A stretch of 64,000 nt of DNA from G963676655 sp963678305 (GTDB lineage Bacteria; Verrucomicrobiota; Lentisphaeria; Victivallales; Victivallaceae), in NCBI GenBank assembly GCA_963678305.2, contig CAXXVV010000011.1, positions 558,001 to 622,000 on the forward strand. Direction: 5' to 3'. Shown here in pieces: positions 46,130 to 54,797 of the stretch; position 1 is the first letter of the stretch; each line of letters begins with the position of its first letter. A program made the translations under genes and the position numbers. The notes below the pieces were generated by a model. The model saw nothing but the letters and a program-made list of their open reading frames with translations. It had not been told where the DNA came from and searched no databases.

Positions 46130-47461
46130 TTAAACAGCAGCAAGCTTCTGGTCCATACACTTACGAATAGTATCACCATTTGCGCCATAAAATTCATACT
46201 GTTCATATAAGGCTCCCAACACAGCGATCTTTTCATTGGGAATAATCGAATTGCTCACGAAAATATCTCCTTTTGAAGGAAAAAACGCCTTAAAATCATC
46301 ACGACAAACCCATTTATGATCCTGTATAGTCATATCTTTTCTGACAGAGATAGCGCCTGTCTGTGCCACAATTTTTTTCTGAATACTCTTCGACAGTAAG
46401 TTTTTCAATAGACACCAGACTCTGTCCTTTTCGTTTTCCGTTATTTTACTGCTAACAAAAGTTTGCAATGGAACCAGGGAATAGTGCATGATTTTATTTG
46501 CTCCACACTTTAATGGAACAATATAAAAATCGTCATCAGAAATATTAAACTGTTTTTTGTATTGAACCGATATCCATGAGCCTATATCTAAATTTATAGC
46601 ACCCATTAGAGGATGATAACCTTTGTCATTCTCCGTCAATGTCTGAAAATTATCTGTTATTTCAAAAAGCCTCTTTCCAATTAGCGTATCGAAAAATGGA
46701 GTTTTGAAAAGAGTTTTTAAACTTTTGCGTTTTTGAAGCATCATCAGCACAGAAATCATGAATAAAGGAAACAGCCACAATTCTCCTGTCTCGAAATGCT
46801 TGACAGCCGGAATCTGCATTTTGTTTTTACATGCAACTACAAGTTCATCCCACCATTCAAGGGTACTGAAACTCTCTATTTTTTTCTTAAAACCGGCCTC
46901 TTTCAGTACCTTCGTATTCACCGCTCCCTGATATGTAAAAAAGTAGAATGGCAACTGGAAATTATTATACTCCATATCGTAAAGTTTCAGCTTTTCAATA
47001 ACGTTGGAATAATCCTCAAACGCTGAATAATCCATTAAGGACCCTGTCGTTTGAAACCATGGATCAACCTCTGATATTATTACTTTATGTTCATCAGGAC
47101 ATGACCCGTAATTATCTTTTTTTAAACTTTTTATGTCTTTCAGAGTAATTTTAAGATTAAGATCGTTCTTGTCGGATATGTGTTCAAAGATTTTCTGCAT
47201 CTCTTTAAAATCAAAAGTAGTCCGGGTCAGGTAAATATCCACATCCAGAACTTTTCCTCCGTTCAAAAAAGAGCCAACGCCTTTTACCACATTTATCCGG
47301 CCTTCCTGCTCCAACTGCTTGAACGCCCGTTGGGCGCTTGTATAAGTAATATTGAAAAGCTGACAAATCTCAGAATAAGACGGAAGCTTCTCGCCCGGCC
47401 TGATTTTTTTCTCCTGCTCCAGCTTTCTTAAGTAATTATTAATTTTATCTCTGATTAACAT
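46130..47461 (-). CDS. GntR-type regulator fused to solute-binding-protein domain
   Basis: 443 residues. Residues 1-70 form a GntR winged helix (IRPGEKLPSYSEICQLFNIT, SAQRAFKQLEQEGRINVVKG). The rest resembles an ABC sugar-binding protein of the extracellular solute-binding family: LPFYFFTYQGAVNTKVLKEA, FSTLEWWDELVVACK. There is no signal peptide, so the sensor is cytoplasmic. It probably senses a sugar directly and controls the leftward locus. AAGGA lies eight bases before the ATG. Confidence 0.87.
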   Translation of the reverse strand: MLIRDKINNYLRKLEQEKKIRPGEKLPSYSEICQLFNITYTSAQRAFKQLEQEGRINVVKGVGSFLNGGKVLDVDIYLTRTTFDFKEMQKIFEHISDKNDLNLKITLKDIKSLKKDNYGSCPDEHKVIISEVDPWFQTTGSLMDYSAFEDYSNVIEKLKLYDMEYNNFQLPFYFFTYQGAVNTKVLKEAGFKKKIESFSTLEWWDELVVACKNKMQIPAVKHFETGELWLFPLFMISVLMMLQKRKSLKTLFKTPFFDTLIGKRLFEITDNFQTLTENDKGYHPLMGAINLDIGSWISVQYKKQFNISDDDFYIVPLKCGANKIMHYSLVPLQTFVSSKITENEKDRVWCLLKNLLSKSIQKKIVAQTGAISVRKDMTIQDHKWVCRDDFKAFFPSKGDIFVSNSIIPNEKIAVLGALYEQYEFYGANGDTIRKCMDQKLAAV

Positions 47462-47488
47462 CTAATATCCTTATTTATTGCCCTTGCC

Positions 47489-47498
47489 TATGTACATA
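47489..47498. promoter_or_regulatory. Candidate GntR operator
   Basis: Perfect palindrome TATGTACATA just upstream of the GntR-type regulator gene. GntR proteins bind short palindromes with a central TAC/GTA core. Unproven. Confidence 0.3.
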
Positions 47499-47884
47499 AG
47501 TATATAGCATGAGTCGTAAAATGTCAAGACTTTTCTTAAAAAAACGACAAAAAATGCAATCCAATGCTTTTGTCGTAACACTTTTCAGGTCAATACCCCA
47601 ATAGCGTTTGGCGTTGAAAAGGTGGTGCAATATTTTGACAAAGAGTTGATGAAATGTAAATCCCGGCTTAAAGCGGTACAAAGATGGAGAGTAGAAACGT
47701 TAGTATCCTGCCCATTAAACCTCAATCCCATCGGGTCTTCTGCTTGCGCAGTTAATTTTTGAGTAGAGGTTATGTTTGGGAGAGTTCGATACAAATATGC
47801 CGTTTTAAAATATTTTTCTAATCAATATGCAAATGTCTGTATATTTTTCGACTAAAAAAAAATTCCCCAAAGGAATGAAAAATA

Positions 47885-47941
47885 CCCGTATGTTGCGTAT
47901 GTGAATGACGAAATATCGTCAAAACATACGGTTCATACGGG
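47885..47941. repeat. CGTATG palindromic element, type B copy 2
   Basis: CCCGTATG-TTGC-GTATG and CATAC-GGTT-CATACGGG enclose an inner TGACG/CGTCA stem. Preceded by TTTTTCGACTAAAAAA at 47844. Lies 23 bases beyond the stop of the leftward gene at 47965. Confidence 0.85.
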
Positions 47942-47964
47942 GTAATTAAACTCCGTTTCAATTT

Positions 47965-48417
47965 TTATCCGGCTGACTCTGCGAAAACGCAATTATTTGC
48001 TTCTTCGTTTTTTTCGGGATTGTTGATCTCTTTGAAAATCTTGTAGACCACATCCAGAATCACGTAGAAGAAGGAAATAATGTTGCCTTTGGGATTGTCA
48101 TGCAGATGCCCGAGATATGCTCCAGTAAGGGTTGTCAGGCATGATATTGCCCAGCCAACCAGAGGAATCTGGTTGAGCAGCAAGGCCGCTGAAAATCCCA
48201 TCACCGCGCCAACTGCCATATACGGATGTCCGGAGGTGAATTTGACCAGTTCAATAACTATGGTTTCACCTGTCAAAAGAACCTTGCCGCCAATCCGGGT
48301 AATTGTATTCCAGAAAGCCTGCAGTTTTGTTGCCAGCCATTCGGATACGCCGTTTTTGATCAACCAGGAAAAGATGCTGCCGTCTGATTGTTGATTTGTA
48401 TTTTCATGTTCTTTCAT
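47965..48417 (-). CDS. Small membrane protein of unknown function
   Basis: 150 residues. A hydrophilic N-terminus (NTNQQSDGS), an amphipathic region, then two membrane segments around residues 65-105 (AVGAVMGFSAALLL, VGWAISCLTTLTGAYLG) and a charged tail ending in Ala-Glu-rich residues. The GHPYMAVGAVMG segment is faintly like the membrane anchor of YqjD/ElaB-type proteins, not enough for a family call. Appears to be a single-gene unit; a type B palindrome follows it. Confidence 0.6.
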   Translation of the reverse strand: MKEHENTNQQSDGSIFSWLIKNGVSEWLATKLQAFWNTITRIGGKVLLTGETIVIELVKFTSGHPYMAVGAVMGFSAALLLNQIPLVGWAISCLTTLTGAYLGHLHDNPKGNIISFFYVILDVVYKIFKEINNPEKNEEANNCVFAESAG

Positions 48418-49065
48418 TATTTATTCTTTCGTTTTCAGGTTAAGGCAAAGAGCTTACTCAAGCCACGATAACATTGATCAGTCCGAGCTGGAGAGTATTT
48501 CTTGGCCAACTCGGTGAAGCTGTTGTATAGGCTCCAACGTAAGGAAAAATATACTGATGGATAGAAAATGATAGTTGAAGGTAGGTTGCTACTGTTTAAG
48601 TCTAATGCAGGAAAATCTTCAATTTCCTTAATGTGTAAAATCCAATTAGCCATATAAATACAATTACGATTTTATATTTGATTTTTTTACATGGACTATT
48701 ATATATGTCTAGTCATTCTTTTCAAATTAAAAAGCTACTAACTAACGGAAATTTCAAGCGTAAGGGAATTATGATTTACGGCATAAACCGTCGATGAGGC
48801 TAAGAGATAGAGACAGGCTGGATTGATGGGGGCTTTATCAGGTGATAATCAAATGAAGTTGCTTGATCAACTTGTTGGTGTTATCGTGCTAATGCATTGA
48901 GTTCGACTGCGATAGGAGCTGTAATCAAGTTCAAAACAGCCTTGAACTAGGCGGGGATAATTGTGTGCTTTATGGGGGCTTTATCTTTGATTGCTGACGG
49001 TAAACCGGGGTGTCATGACGTAAAACAGGGAGTGAGATTGCTTGAACTTGTTTGAGGAAGTGGAA
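48418..49065. other. Long spacer before tRNA-Arg
   Basis: About 650 bases without a convincing gene. A 72-codon leftward frame (48435-48653) has no RBS or family. ATGGGGGCTTTATC occurs exactly twice, at 48826-48839 and 48972-48985, and AGTTCAA/TTGAACT forms a 7-bp stem near 48928-48949. Looks like decayed repeat material. Confidence 0.5.
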
Positions 49066-49142
49066 TGGTACGCCCGTCGGGATTCGAACCCAAGGCCTTC
49101 TGCTCCGGAGGCAGACGCTCTATCCAGCTGAGCTACGGGCGC
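49066..49142 (-). tRNA. tRNA-Arg (anticodon CCG)
   Basis: Reading the minus strand, the 77 bases fold as a cloverleaf: acceptor GCGCCCG with CGGGCGT, D-arm GCTC/GAGC, anticodon stem TCTGC/GCAGA with loop CTCCGGA (anticodon CCG), T-arm with GGTTCGAATCC, and an encoded CCA end. It reads codon CGG as Arg. It lies 64 bases beyond the CobS stop and separates the accessory sugar loci from a housekeeping block. Confidence 0.95.
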
Positions 49143-49205
49143 TTTTATGATAACAGAATATTAATATATCACCGATTTCTTATTTTTAAAGTATCGAAGT
49201 GATTA

Positions 49206-49946
49206 TTAGAGATGAAAAAAGCTGATTACTCCCAGCAAAAAGATCAGTTCAGCTAATTCGCAGCAGGCGCCGAGAGTATCGCCGGTCGCTCCGCCGATCT
49301 TGTTGTTGCAGATGATATCCCAGATGATAACAAAAATCACAACAGCGATCGATGAGAATATCCCAAGCGAACCGCACAGCAGATATGAAGTCGCGAACAG
49401 CATGATTATGGCGTAGAGAGTGAGACCGGAGGTCTTGTATTGGTAGAACATCATCGCCAGCCCGGATTGCCGGGCGTATTTGCTGATCCCGAGATAAAAA
49501 ACCAGTGCACAACGGCCGGCTACCGGTACCGCAACAGCATAATAAGGCAGTCTGTCATACGGCAGGGATGCAAAGACCGCGAATTTGATCAGCATCAGGC
49601 AGATCATTGCGAAGACGCCCATGGCGCCGATATGACTGTCGCGCATGATTTCCAGCATTCTTTCCTGGTTGCGGCAACTGAGGAAGCCGTCGGCGGTATC
49701 GGCCAGTCCGTCCAGATGCAAAGCTCCTGACAGCGCCGGCAGCAGGAAAGTCAGAACGGCTGCGGTTACCAACTGCGGAAAAATCTGCAGCATACCGAGG
49801 GCCGCGCCGCCGAGGATAATCCCGAGACAAACGCCGACTAGCGGAAAATACCAGGTAAGTCGACCAAAATCACGGTCGGACAGGGTCGGAGAGGGCAGGG
49901 GAATTATTGTCATGAAGGTCATGGCGGCGCAGAATTTTTTAATCAT
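49206..49946 (-). CDS. cobS: Adenosylcobinamide-GDP ribazoletransferase
   Basis: 246 residues, a polytopic membrane enzyme joining adenosylcobinamide-GDP with alpha-ribazole in the last steps of cobalamin synthesis. The signature HLDGLADTADGF (about 77-88) and GGATGDTLGA near the C-terminus are intact, and hydrophobic segments alternate as expected. Its start overlaps the aminotransferase stop by four bases (ATGA). No other cobalamin genes are next to it, and no cobalamin riboswitch was recognised before the operon. A degenerate paralogue lies at 63067. Confidence 0.95.
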   Translation of the reverse strand: MIKKFCAAMTFMTIIPLPSPTLSDRDFGRLTWYFPLVGVCLGIILGGAALGMLQIFPQLVTAAVLTFLLPALSGALHLDGLADTADGFLSCRNQERMLEIMRDSHIGAMGVFAMICLMLIKFAVFASLPYDRLPYYAVAVPVAGRCALVFYLGISKYARQSGLAMMFYQYKTSGLTLYAIIMLFATSYLLCGSLGIFSSIAVVIFVIIWDIICNNKIGGATGDTLGACCELAELIFLLGVISFFHL

Positions 49947-50785
49947 GATTCCTCCGGATTGTTTGTAGTTTCCCGGTGGAAAATTTGCATCAGGTCTTTT
50001 GATACCGGTCCCGGAGCGCCGTCGCCGAAAATGTGGTCGTCAAATTTGACGATCGGGACAACCTCACGGTTGGAGGAGCAGAGAATCATTTCGTCCATAA
50101 CGGCAATTTCATGTTCATAGATCGAGCGACGTTCAATGGGGTAGATTTTTTCTGCAGCGTCCAGCAATGCTTTCATGGTTATGCCGTCCAGAATATCTTT
50201 ATCCGGTACGATCAGGCGGTGATCTTTGATGAAAGCTATATTACTTGTAGCGCCTTCAAGGACCTGACGATTTTCGCGAGTGATATACACGGCCTCGATT
50301 GCTCCGGCCGCTTTGGCGGCTTGACCGGCCATAATCGCCATAAGATAGTTGATGGTCTTAGCTTCCGGCAGGAAGCGCTCGACTACGAAACTTTTCACGG
50401 TTGCGCCGTTGGTGTACCATGCCGCCGGCATATCATGAGAGGGCTTGACGATAATATTCAGGCGGCCGTTGCCGACCGGAGTAAGAGAGTCCGGGCTGAC
50501 GCCGCCGGTTTGAACCAGACGTACAGTGCATTCAGTGTCCGGTAAAGCAGCAATTGCCTCATAGACGAAAGAAACTACCTGTGCTGGAGTAAATTTTATT
50601 TTCAGCCCGATGAGGCCGGCCGAATTGAAAAAGCGATCAATATGCCACTTGAGACGGAACGGTATCCGGTTGTAAGTTCGTAGATAGTCAAAAACCCCGA
50701 ATCCGCGGATAACCGACAAATCCTCAACCGAAATACGTGCTTCCGCTTCAGGTAGGATCCTGCCGTCAATAGAATATACGGTCAC
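49943..50785 (-). CDS. Class IV aminotransferase (BCAT/D-amino acid/ADCL type)
   Basis: 280 residues with a GTG start preceded by TGGAG. The fold-type IV PLP family is shown by the N-terminal SVIRGFGVFDYLRTYN, the Lys in EAKTINYLMAIMAGQ (Schiff base) and EGATSNIAFIK. Substrate cannot be set from sequence: branched-chain amino acids, D-amino acids or 4-amino-4-deoxychorismate are options. In an operon with AdoMet decarboxylase and CobS. Confidence 0.88.
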   Translation of the reverse strand: MTVYSIDGRILPEAEARISVEDLSVIRGFGVFDYLRTYNRIPFRLKWHIDRFFNSAGLIGLKIKFTPAQVVSFVYEAIAALPDTECTVRLVQTGGVSPDSLTPVGNGRLNIIVKPSHDMPAAWYTNGATVKSFVVERFLPEAKTINYLMAIMAGQAAKAAGAIEAVYITRENRQVLEGATSNIAFIKDHRLIVPDKDILDGITMKALLDAAEKIYPIERRSIYEHEIAVMDEMILCSSNREVVPIVKFDDHIFGDGAPGPVSKDLMQIFHRETTNNPEES

Positions 50786-50799
50786 AATACGCTCCAGGG

Positions 50800-51603
50800 T
50801 CAGCGACGCAAGGCGACTTGCATGCGATAGTGAGCCCCTTTGAAGAATTCCATGGCAAATTCGGCAACATCACGCGGTTCATAGAATTTACAGCTGAAAA
50901 TATCCAGATAAACATTGTTTGACGCATTAGCGAAATGACCGGAGATCAGAGAGGTTTCAATTAACTGGGTCATGCTGAAGCCTTCAACCCGTTCATTTGC
51001 CCCGAAATGGACCACGACGCATTCGCCATATGTCTGCATGCCGATTTTCTCACAAAGTTCTTTGACAAAGCATTTAATTGCTTCCGCATCCCGGATGATT
51101 TCCGGATTGCAGTCATAGAGGTCAACCGAAGAAAGCAGCCCCCAGGCATTGCTTGAGTCATAGCGTTTTTTCCAGGAGAGGGCATAGGTCTGAGTTCCGT
51201 CTTCGCAAACCGGGACCATTCTTTCCATGCCGTTGTTGGAGACTACACCGCGATTCATATCACTTGAAATAATTGCCTGATCTGATTGCAGGCCATCTTC
51301 CAGGCTTTCAACCGCTTTTTGGAAATCGATTGAATCGCCGCAAGTGAAGATATCGACCGCCGCGTAATCATGTTCGGGCCAGGCATGGACCGAAAAATGG
51401 GATTCGGCAATGACGACAAACCCGCTGACACCCTGCGGCTCGAAGCTGTGAAAGTTAGTTCCCAATACGGTTGCACCGCTGGCTTTGGCGGAATCGATGA
51501 AGATCTGTTCAACTTTTTCCGCATCGCAGAGAATTTCATGATTGCAATCATAAAATTCAATCGTCATGTGACGACCAAGGGCAAAATCTTTAGAATGTTC
51601 CAT
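50800..51603 (-). CDS. Tandem-repeat S-adenosylmethionine decarboxylase-like protein
   Basis: 267 residues made of two homologous AdoMetDC (SpeH-type) halves, residues 1-120 and 150-267. Half 1 has the pro-enzyme cleavage site E67-S68 in IAESHFSVHAWPE, with H73 and C88 at the family spacing, so a pyruvoyl group should form at S68. Half 2 repeats YDCNPEIIRDAE and keeps S218, H223 and C238 at the same spacing, but has Thr in place of the Glu before the Ser. Normal class 1B enzymes are about 120-130 residues and assemble as dimers. Expected activity: decarboxylation of AdoMet (or a related substrate) for polyamine synthesis; no spermidine synthase gene lies beside it. Confidence 0.88.
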   Translation of the reverse strand: MEHSKDFALGRHMTIEFYDCNHEILCDAEKVEQIFIDSAKASGATVLGTNFHSFEPQGVSGFVVIAESHFSVHAWPEHDYAAVDIFTCGDSIDFQKAVESLEDGLQSDQAIISSDMNRGVVSNNGMERMVPVCEDGTQTYALSWKKRYDSSNAWGLLSSVDLYDCNPEIIRDAEAIKCFVKELCEKIGMQTYGECVVVHFGANERVEGFSMTQLIETSLISGHFANASNNVYLDIFSCKFYEPRDVAEFAMEFFKGAHYRMQVALRR

Positions 51604-51621
51604 TGTACTTGATACTCACCT

Positions 51622-53265
51622 TTAGTCTTGTGTTGCTTGCTTGCATTTAGTATTGACCCAGGCGGAGAACGCGTACTGGGCAGCACGAATCTTACTCTGG
51701 GTGTACCAGTTTTTAACCATTGGTTTGAATTTCTCAAACTCTTTATCTGAAGGCAGAGTACGTTTGACCATATAGACCAAAACTGCGCCATTGACGTTTT
51801 CCTGCGGAGCGGAAACTCCGTTTACCTGTAATTTGCCGCAAACTTCGAGCAGCATACGACCGTCTGAGGTCATTGGCGGTTGCTGCATGGAAAAAGGCAT
51901 GAGAGTTTTGAAGGCCGGGCTCTTCGCTGCTTTAACCAGAGCTTGACGCTTAGTTCCTTTTGCGTTGATCAACTTCGCGTACAAAGCGCGGGCTTTTTCC
52001 CGGGCCAGTCGGGTTGCGTGTTCACTCCGGTAATCATCTTCAACCTGGGCTTTTACTTCGTCAAATGTAGCGGGACGGGCCGCAATACGGGAAGTCCGAT
52101 ATGCGATGTAGGCGCCATTTTTACCGGGGACGGGATAGGTAACCGGAGTTAATTTGTCCGCCAGGGATATTTGTTTTGCCAGTTCCGGCTCATCCCAGCG
52201 TCCGGCCAGTTTTCCGGCCGGCAGTGAGAATTCCCCGGTCGGGATCAGCTTCATGCCTGATTTGGCGGCCGCGTTCTTGAACGTTTCCAGCTTCTTGGAT
52301 ACGTCGACGTCAAGAATTTTTTCGTACAGTTCATTCGCGAATTTTTGCGAAGCATTGACAGCCATTTCACTGGCGGCTTTCATAATCAGTTTCTTATTGA
52401 CTTTGGCCGCGCATTTTGCCAACGGCAGGGGAGTGCCTTTGTCGTCGACAAATTCTGATTTATGTTCATTATAGTATTTGACAGCATCGTCTTTGGAAAT
52501 GCTTTTTGCTGCTTTAGCCAGATATTCTGAAAAAGGAAACTCAATAACCACAGCCTGGTATTTTGCGGCGATCATATAGTTTTTGATTTTTTTATTTGCT
52601 TCAAAGTATGCTTTCAGCTTTTTATCATCAACTTTGATGCTTTTTTCCAGGTCAATACCGTTGAAACGGGCAACCATAACAGTAAATTTTTCAGCTGCCA
52701 TCCGGAAATATTCGATCAATTCCCCGTCAGTGACAATCACGCTGTTTTGAATCTGACGATTAAGCTTTTCGATAATCAGTTGGTTGCGGACCGCTTGATC
52801 CAGGTCGGCAGCACCTAAATCCTGTTTTTTCAAGATGTCGTCAACAAATGCCTGGTACAGGGACATCGTAAATTCTTTAGTTTTGGGATCTGTGAATTTT
52901 GCTCCTTTTTTGATGAAGTCGGCAACTTCTTCATCAGACACTCTGACGCCGCGTTCTTTGGCGGCGGCCAACTGGCAGATATCCGGGTAAGCACGGCTTT
53001 GTCCCATTTGCATGAGTTGATCGGAAAACGGCATTCCATACTGCACGCAGAAAACCATCGCTGTATTGCGTGCCTGTTTTTCAATGTCGCCAACAGTGAC
53101 CTCTTTGCCGAAAACGCTGCCGACAACGGCACTGCCCCGGTTCGATGAAGTGAATTTACCCGGAGTCATCAGCCCGAGAAAAGAGATGATGATTACTAAT
53201 GTAATGACTCCGAACAATACTCGTCCGTGGCGGGTGAACACCGAATTCATTTTTCTTATGACCAT
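51622..53265 (-). CDS. PpiD/SurA-like periplasmic folding factor
   Basis: 547 residues. A single N-terminal membrane anchor (VLFGVITLVIIISFLGLM) precedes a SurA_N-like helical domain (about 50-200: VVGSVFGKEVTVGDIEKQAR, then SDEEVADFI). A later helical/coiled region (about 215-545) ends in PATFDEVKAQVEDDYRSEHA, as in PpiD proteins. The parvulin signature is not evident, so prolyl isomerase activity is doubtful and chaperone function more likely. RBS AAAGGA lies nine bases before the ATG. First gene of the operon to CobS. Confidence 0.82.
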   Translation of the reverse strand: MVIRKMNSVFTRHGRVLFGVITLVIIISFLGLMTPGKFTSSNRGSAVVGSVFGKEVTVGDIEKQARNTAMVFCVQYGMPFSDQLMQMGQSRAYPDICQLAAAKERGVRVSDEEVADFIKKGAKFTDPKTKEFTMSLYQAFVDDILKKQDLGAADLDQAVRNQLIIEKLNRQIQNSVIVTDGELIEYFRMAAEKFTVMVARFNGIDLEKSIKVDDKKLKAYFEANKKIKNYMIAAKYQAVVIEFPFSEYLAKAAKSISKDDAVKYYNEHKSEFVDDKGTPLPLAKCAAKVNKKLIMKAASEMAVNASQKFANELYEKILDVDVSKKLETFKNAAAKSGMKLIPTGEFSLPAGKLAGRWDEPELAKQISLADKLTPVTYPVPGKNGAYIAYRTSRIAARPATFDEVKAQVEDDYRSEHATRLAREKARALYAKLINAKGTKRQALVKAAKSPAFKTLMPFSMQQPPMTSDGRMLLEVCGKLQVNGVSAPQENVNGAVLVYMVKRTLPSDKEFEKFKPMVKNWYTQSKIRAAQYAFSAWVNTKCKQATQD

Positions 53266-53311
53266 GAAAAGTATCCTTTATTTTTATTTTATGTGCATTT
53301 GCTGAACCAAT

Positions 53312-53340
53312 AATATAATATCAAAATGCCCCTGTCGCAA
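53312..53340 (-). promoter_or_regulatory. Candidate promoter of ppiD-like operon
   Basis: On the minus strand TTGCGA (53340-53335), 17-bp spacer, TATATT (53317-53312). About 45 bases before the PpiD-like start. Inferred. Confidence 0.45.
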
Positions 53341-53504
53341 GTTAAAAATAAATAAGTTTTCAATCATAATTATATATAACTGGAGAATAGCAGTATTTGA
53401 ACTCAAATTGAAGTTTGTAATTTTATAGAAAAATAAGCCGGAACGCTCATCATTGACTTTTTACTCCTTGCATTTCACATAAGTAGGGGCATATTGAACG
53501 CATC

Positions 53505-54743
53505 ATGACCAGTAAACAGCGACATACTATCATAATCGGAGCCGGCCCCGCCGGACTCATGGCGGCAATTTCCGCCGCCGCGTCAGGCGACCGGGTGACG
53601 GTGTACGAACAGTTATCACGTCCCGGAGCCAAGCTGCTTGCTTCCGGCGGCGGCAAATGTAATCTGACTAACATTCTGGCGGTGCCGGTGTTTGCTGAAC
53701 ATTTTGGACGCCAGGGCCGTTTCGCCTTAACGGCGCTTGAAGCTTTCCCTCCTGAAAAATTGCGGGAGTTTTTTGCTGTCAGAGGTGTTTCGACGCTGGT
53801 TCAGGACGGCTTTCATGTCTTTCCTGAATCCAACCGGGCGGTTGATGTGCTGAACGCCCTCCTGACGGAATGTTCCAGGCTCAAAGTCGAAATTACCTGT
53901 TCGACGTCGGTTAAAGAATTGGTTATAGAGGATGCCTCCGTGTCCGGCGTAATGGTCGAAAAAGACCGGGTCATGACGGATAAAGTAATTATCGCGACCG
54001 GCGGTAAAGGCTATCCGTCGCTTGGCGGGCAGGGGACCGGTTACGCTTTGGCCGAACAAGCCGGTCATCGGATAATCGAGCCGGTTCCGGCGATGGTGGC
54101 GCTGCGGACGGTCGAAAGCTGGCCCGGGTCCTGCACCGGGATAAGCCTGCCTGATGTGACTGTTGTGATCGATTTGCCTAAGTTCCGCAAGACAATCTAT
54201 CGCGGAGAACTGCTGTTTACTCATCACGGGATATCCGGTCCTCCGGTTATCGATCTTTCGGGGGAGGTATCCGGATTATTGAAAAAACACCCGCAAGTAA
54301 TGCTGGCGGTAAACCTTTTCAGCGACCGGAGTGTAGCATTCTGGCATCAGGAATTCAAACGGTGGCAGGAGAATTCCGGTAAAAAGCAATTGAATACTTT
54401 GCTGGCCGGGCATCTGCCTCACGCGGTGGCAAACGCGCTTTGTGAATTGGCTGGCAATATCGGTACGGTTAAAGCGGCGGAATTTCCGGCGTCGGGACGG
54501 GAAGAGTTGGTGCGGTTGTTGACTGCGCTGCCTTTGCGGGTTAACGCGACTGAAGGCTGGAACCGGGTGATGGTTACCCGCGGTGGAGTCGCGCTGAAAA
54601 AAGTCAATCCCGCGACTCTGGAAAGCCGCCTGGTCAAAGGATTGTTTTTTGCCGGGGAGGTTCTGGATCTGGATGGCCCGTGTGGCGGCTTCAATTTGCA
54701 GTGGGCTTTCTCATCCGGCGCGCTGGCCGGGAAAAACGCATAG
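53505..54743 (+). CDS. HI0933/BaiN-type FAD-dependent oxidoreductase
   Basis: 412 residues. The N-terminal FAD-binding motif IIIGAGPAGLMAA, ASGGGKCNLTN (family hallmark), GGKGYPSLGGQGTGYALAE and the C-terminal CGGFNLQWAFSSGALAGK identify the family, whose members act as NAD(P)H-linked flavoprotein reductases or have unclear roles. The last four codons (GKNA and stop) lie inside a 44-bp stretch that matches the interior end of an IS-like element, see 54727. Divergent from the PpiD-like gene. Confidence 0.92.
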   Translation: MTSKQRHTIIIGAGPAGLMAAISAAASGDRVTVYEQLSRPGAKLLASGGGKCNLTNILAVPVFAEHFGRQGRFALTALEAFPPEKLREFFAVRGVSTLVQDGFHVFPESNRAVDVLNALLTECSRLKVEITCSTSVKELVIEDASVSGVMVEKDRVMTDKVIIATGGKGYPSLGGQGTGYALAEQAGHRIIEPVPAMVALRTVESWPGSCTGISLPDVTVVIDLPKFRKTIYRGELLFTHHGISGPPVIDLSGEVSGLLKKHPQVMLAVNLFSDRSVAFWHQEFKRWQENSGKKQLNTLLAGHLPHAVANALCELAGNIGTVKAAEFPASGREELVRLLTALPLRVNATEGWNRVMVTRGGVALKKVNPATLESRLVKGLFFAGEVLDLDGPCGGFNLQWAFSSGALAGKNA

Positions 54744-54770
54744 ATGTAAAGGTTATTTTTATACAGCTCC
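54727..54770 (-). mobile_element. Truncated IS-like end overlapping the flavoprotein stop codon
   Basis: 44 bases match the reverse complement of 60505-60548 with one mismatch: the 20-bp end GGTTATTTTTATACAGCTCC at 54751-54770 followed by TTA, plus 24 interior bases that supply the last codons of the upstream gene. No second end is present. Confidence 0.75.
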
Positions 54771-54797
54771 TTATAATATGAAAACAGAAAAATACCT

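Larger units (their letters stand above)
47462..47964. other. Regulator upstream region with palindromes
   Basis: About 500 bases with no supported gene. TATGTACATA (47489-47498) is a perfect 10-bp palindrome 28 bases before the regulator start and a possible GntR operator. A 48-codon rightward frame around 47595-47750 has no start and no recognised family. The type B palindrome is at 47885-47941. Confidence 0.5.

Noticed and set aside
47595..47750. Rightward frame resembling a protein fragment
   Set aside because: No start codon in a sensible place and no recognised family; could be chance.
48435..48653. 72-codon leftward frame before tRNA-Arg
   Set aside because: No ribosome site, family or composition typical of the neighbours; kept only as part of a spacer.
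50033..50545. 170-codon rightward frame within the aminotransferase
   Set aside because: The minus-strand aminotransferase has clear PLP motifs and operon spacing; the opposite frame has no features.
49206..53265. Cobalamin riboswitch upstream of the CobS operon
   Set aside because: No B12-box-like sequence is visible in the short region before the first gene, and the operon starts with a PpiD-like gene.
53727..54227. 166-codon leftward frame
   Set aside because: Antisense to the conserved HI0933-type flavoprotein; low-complexity shadow.
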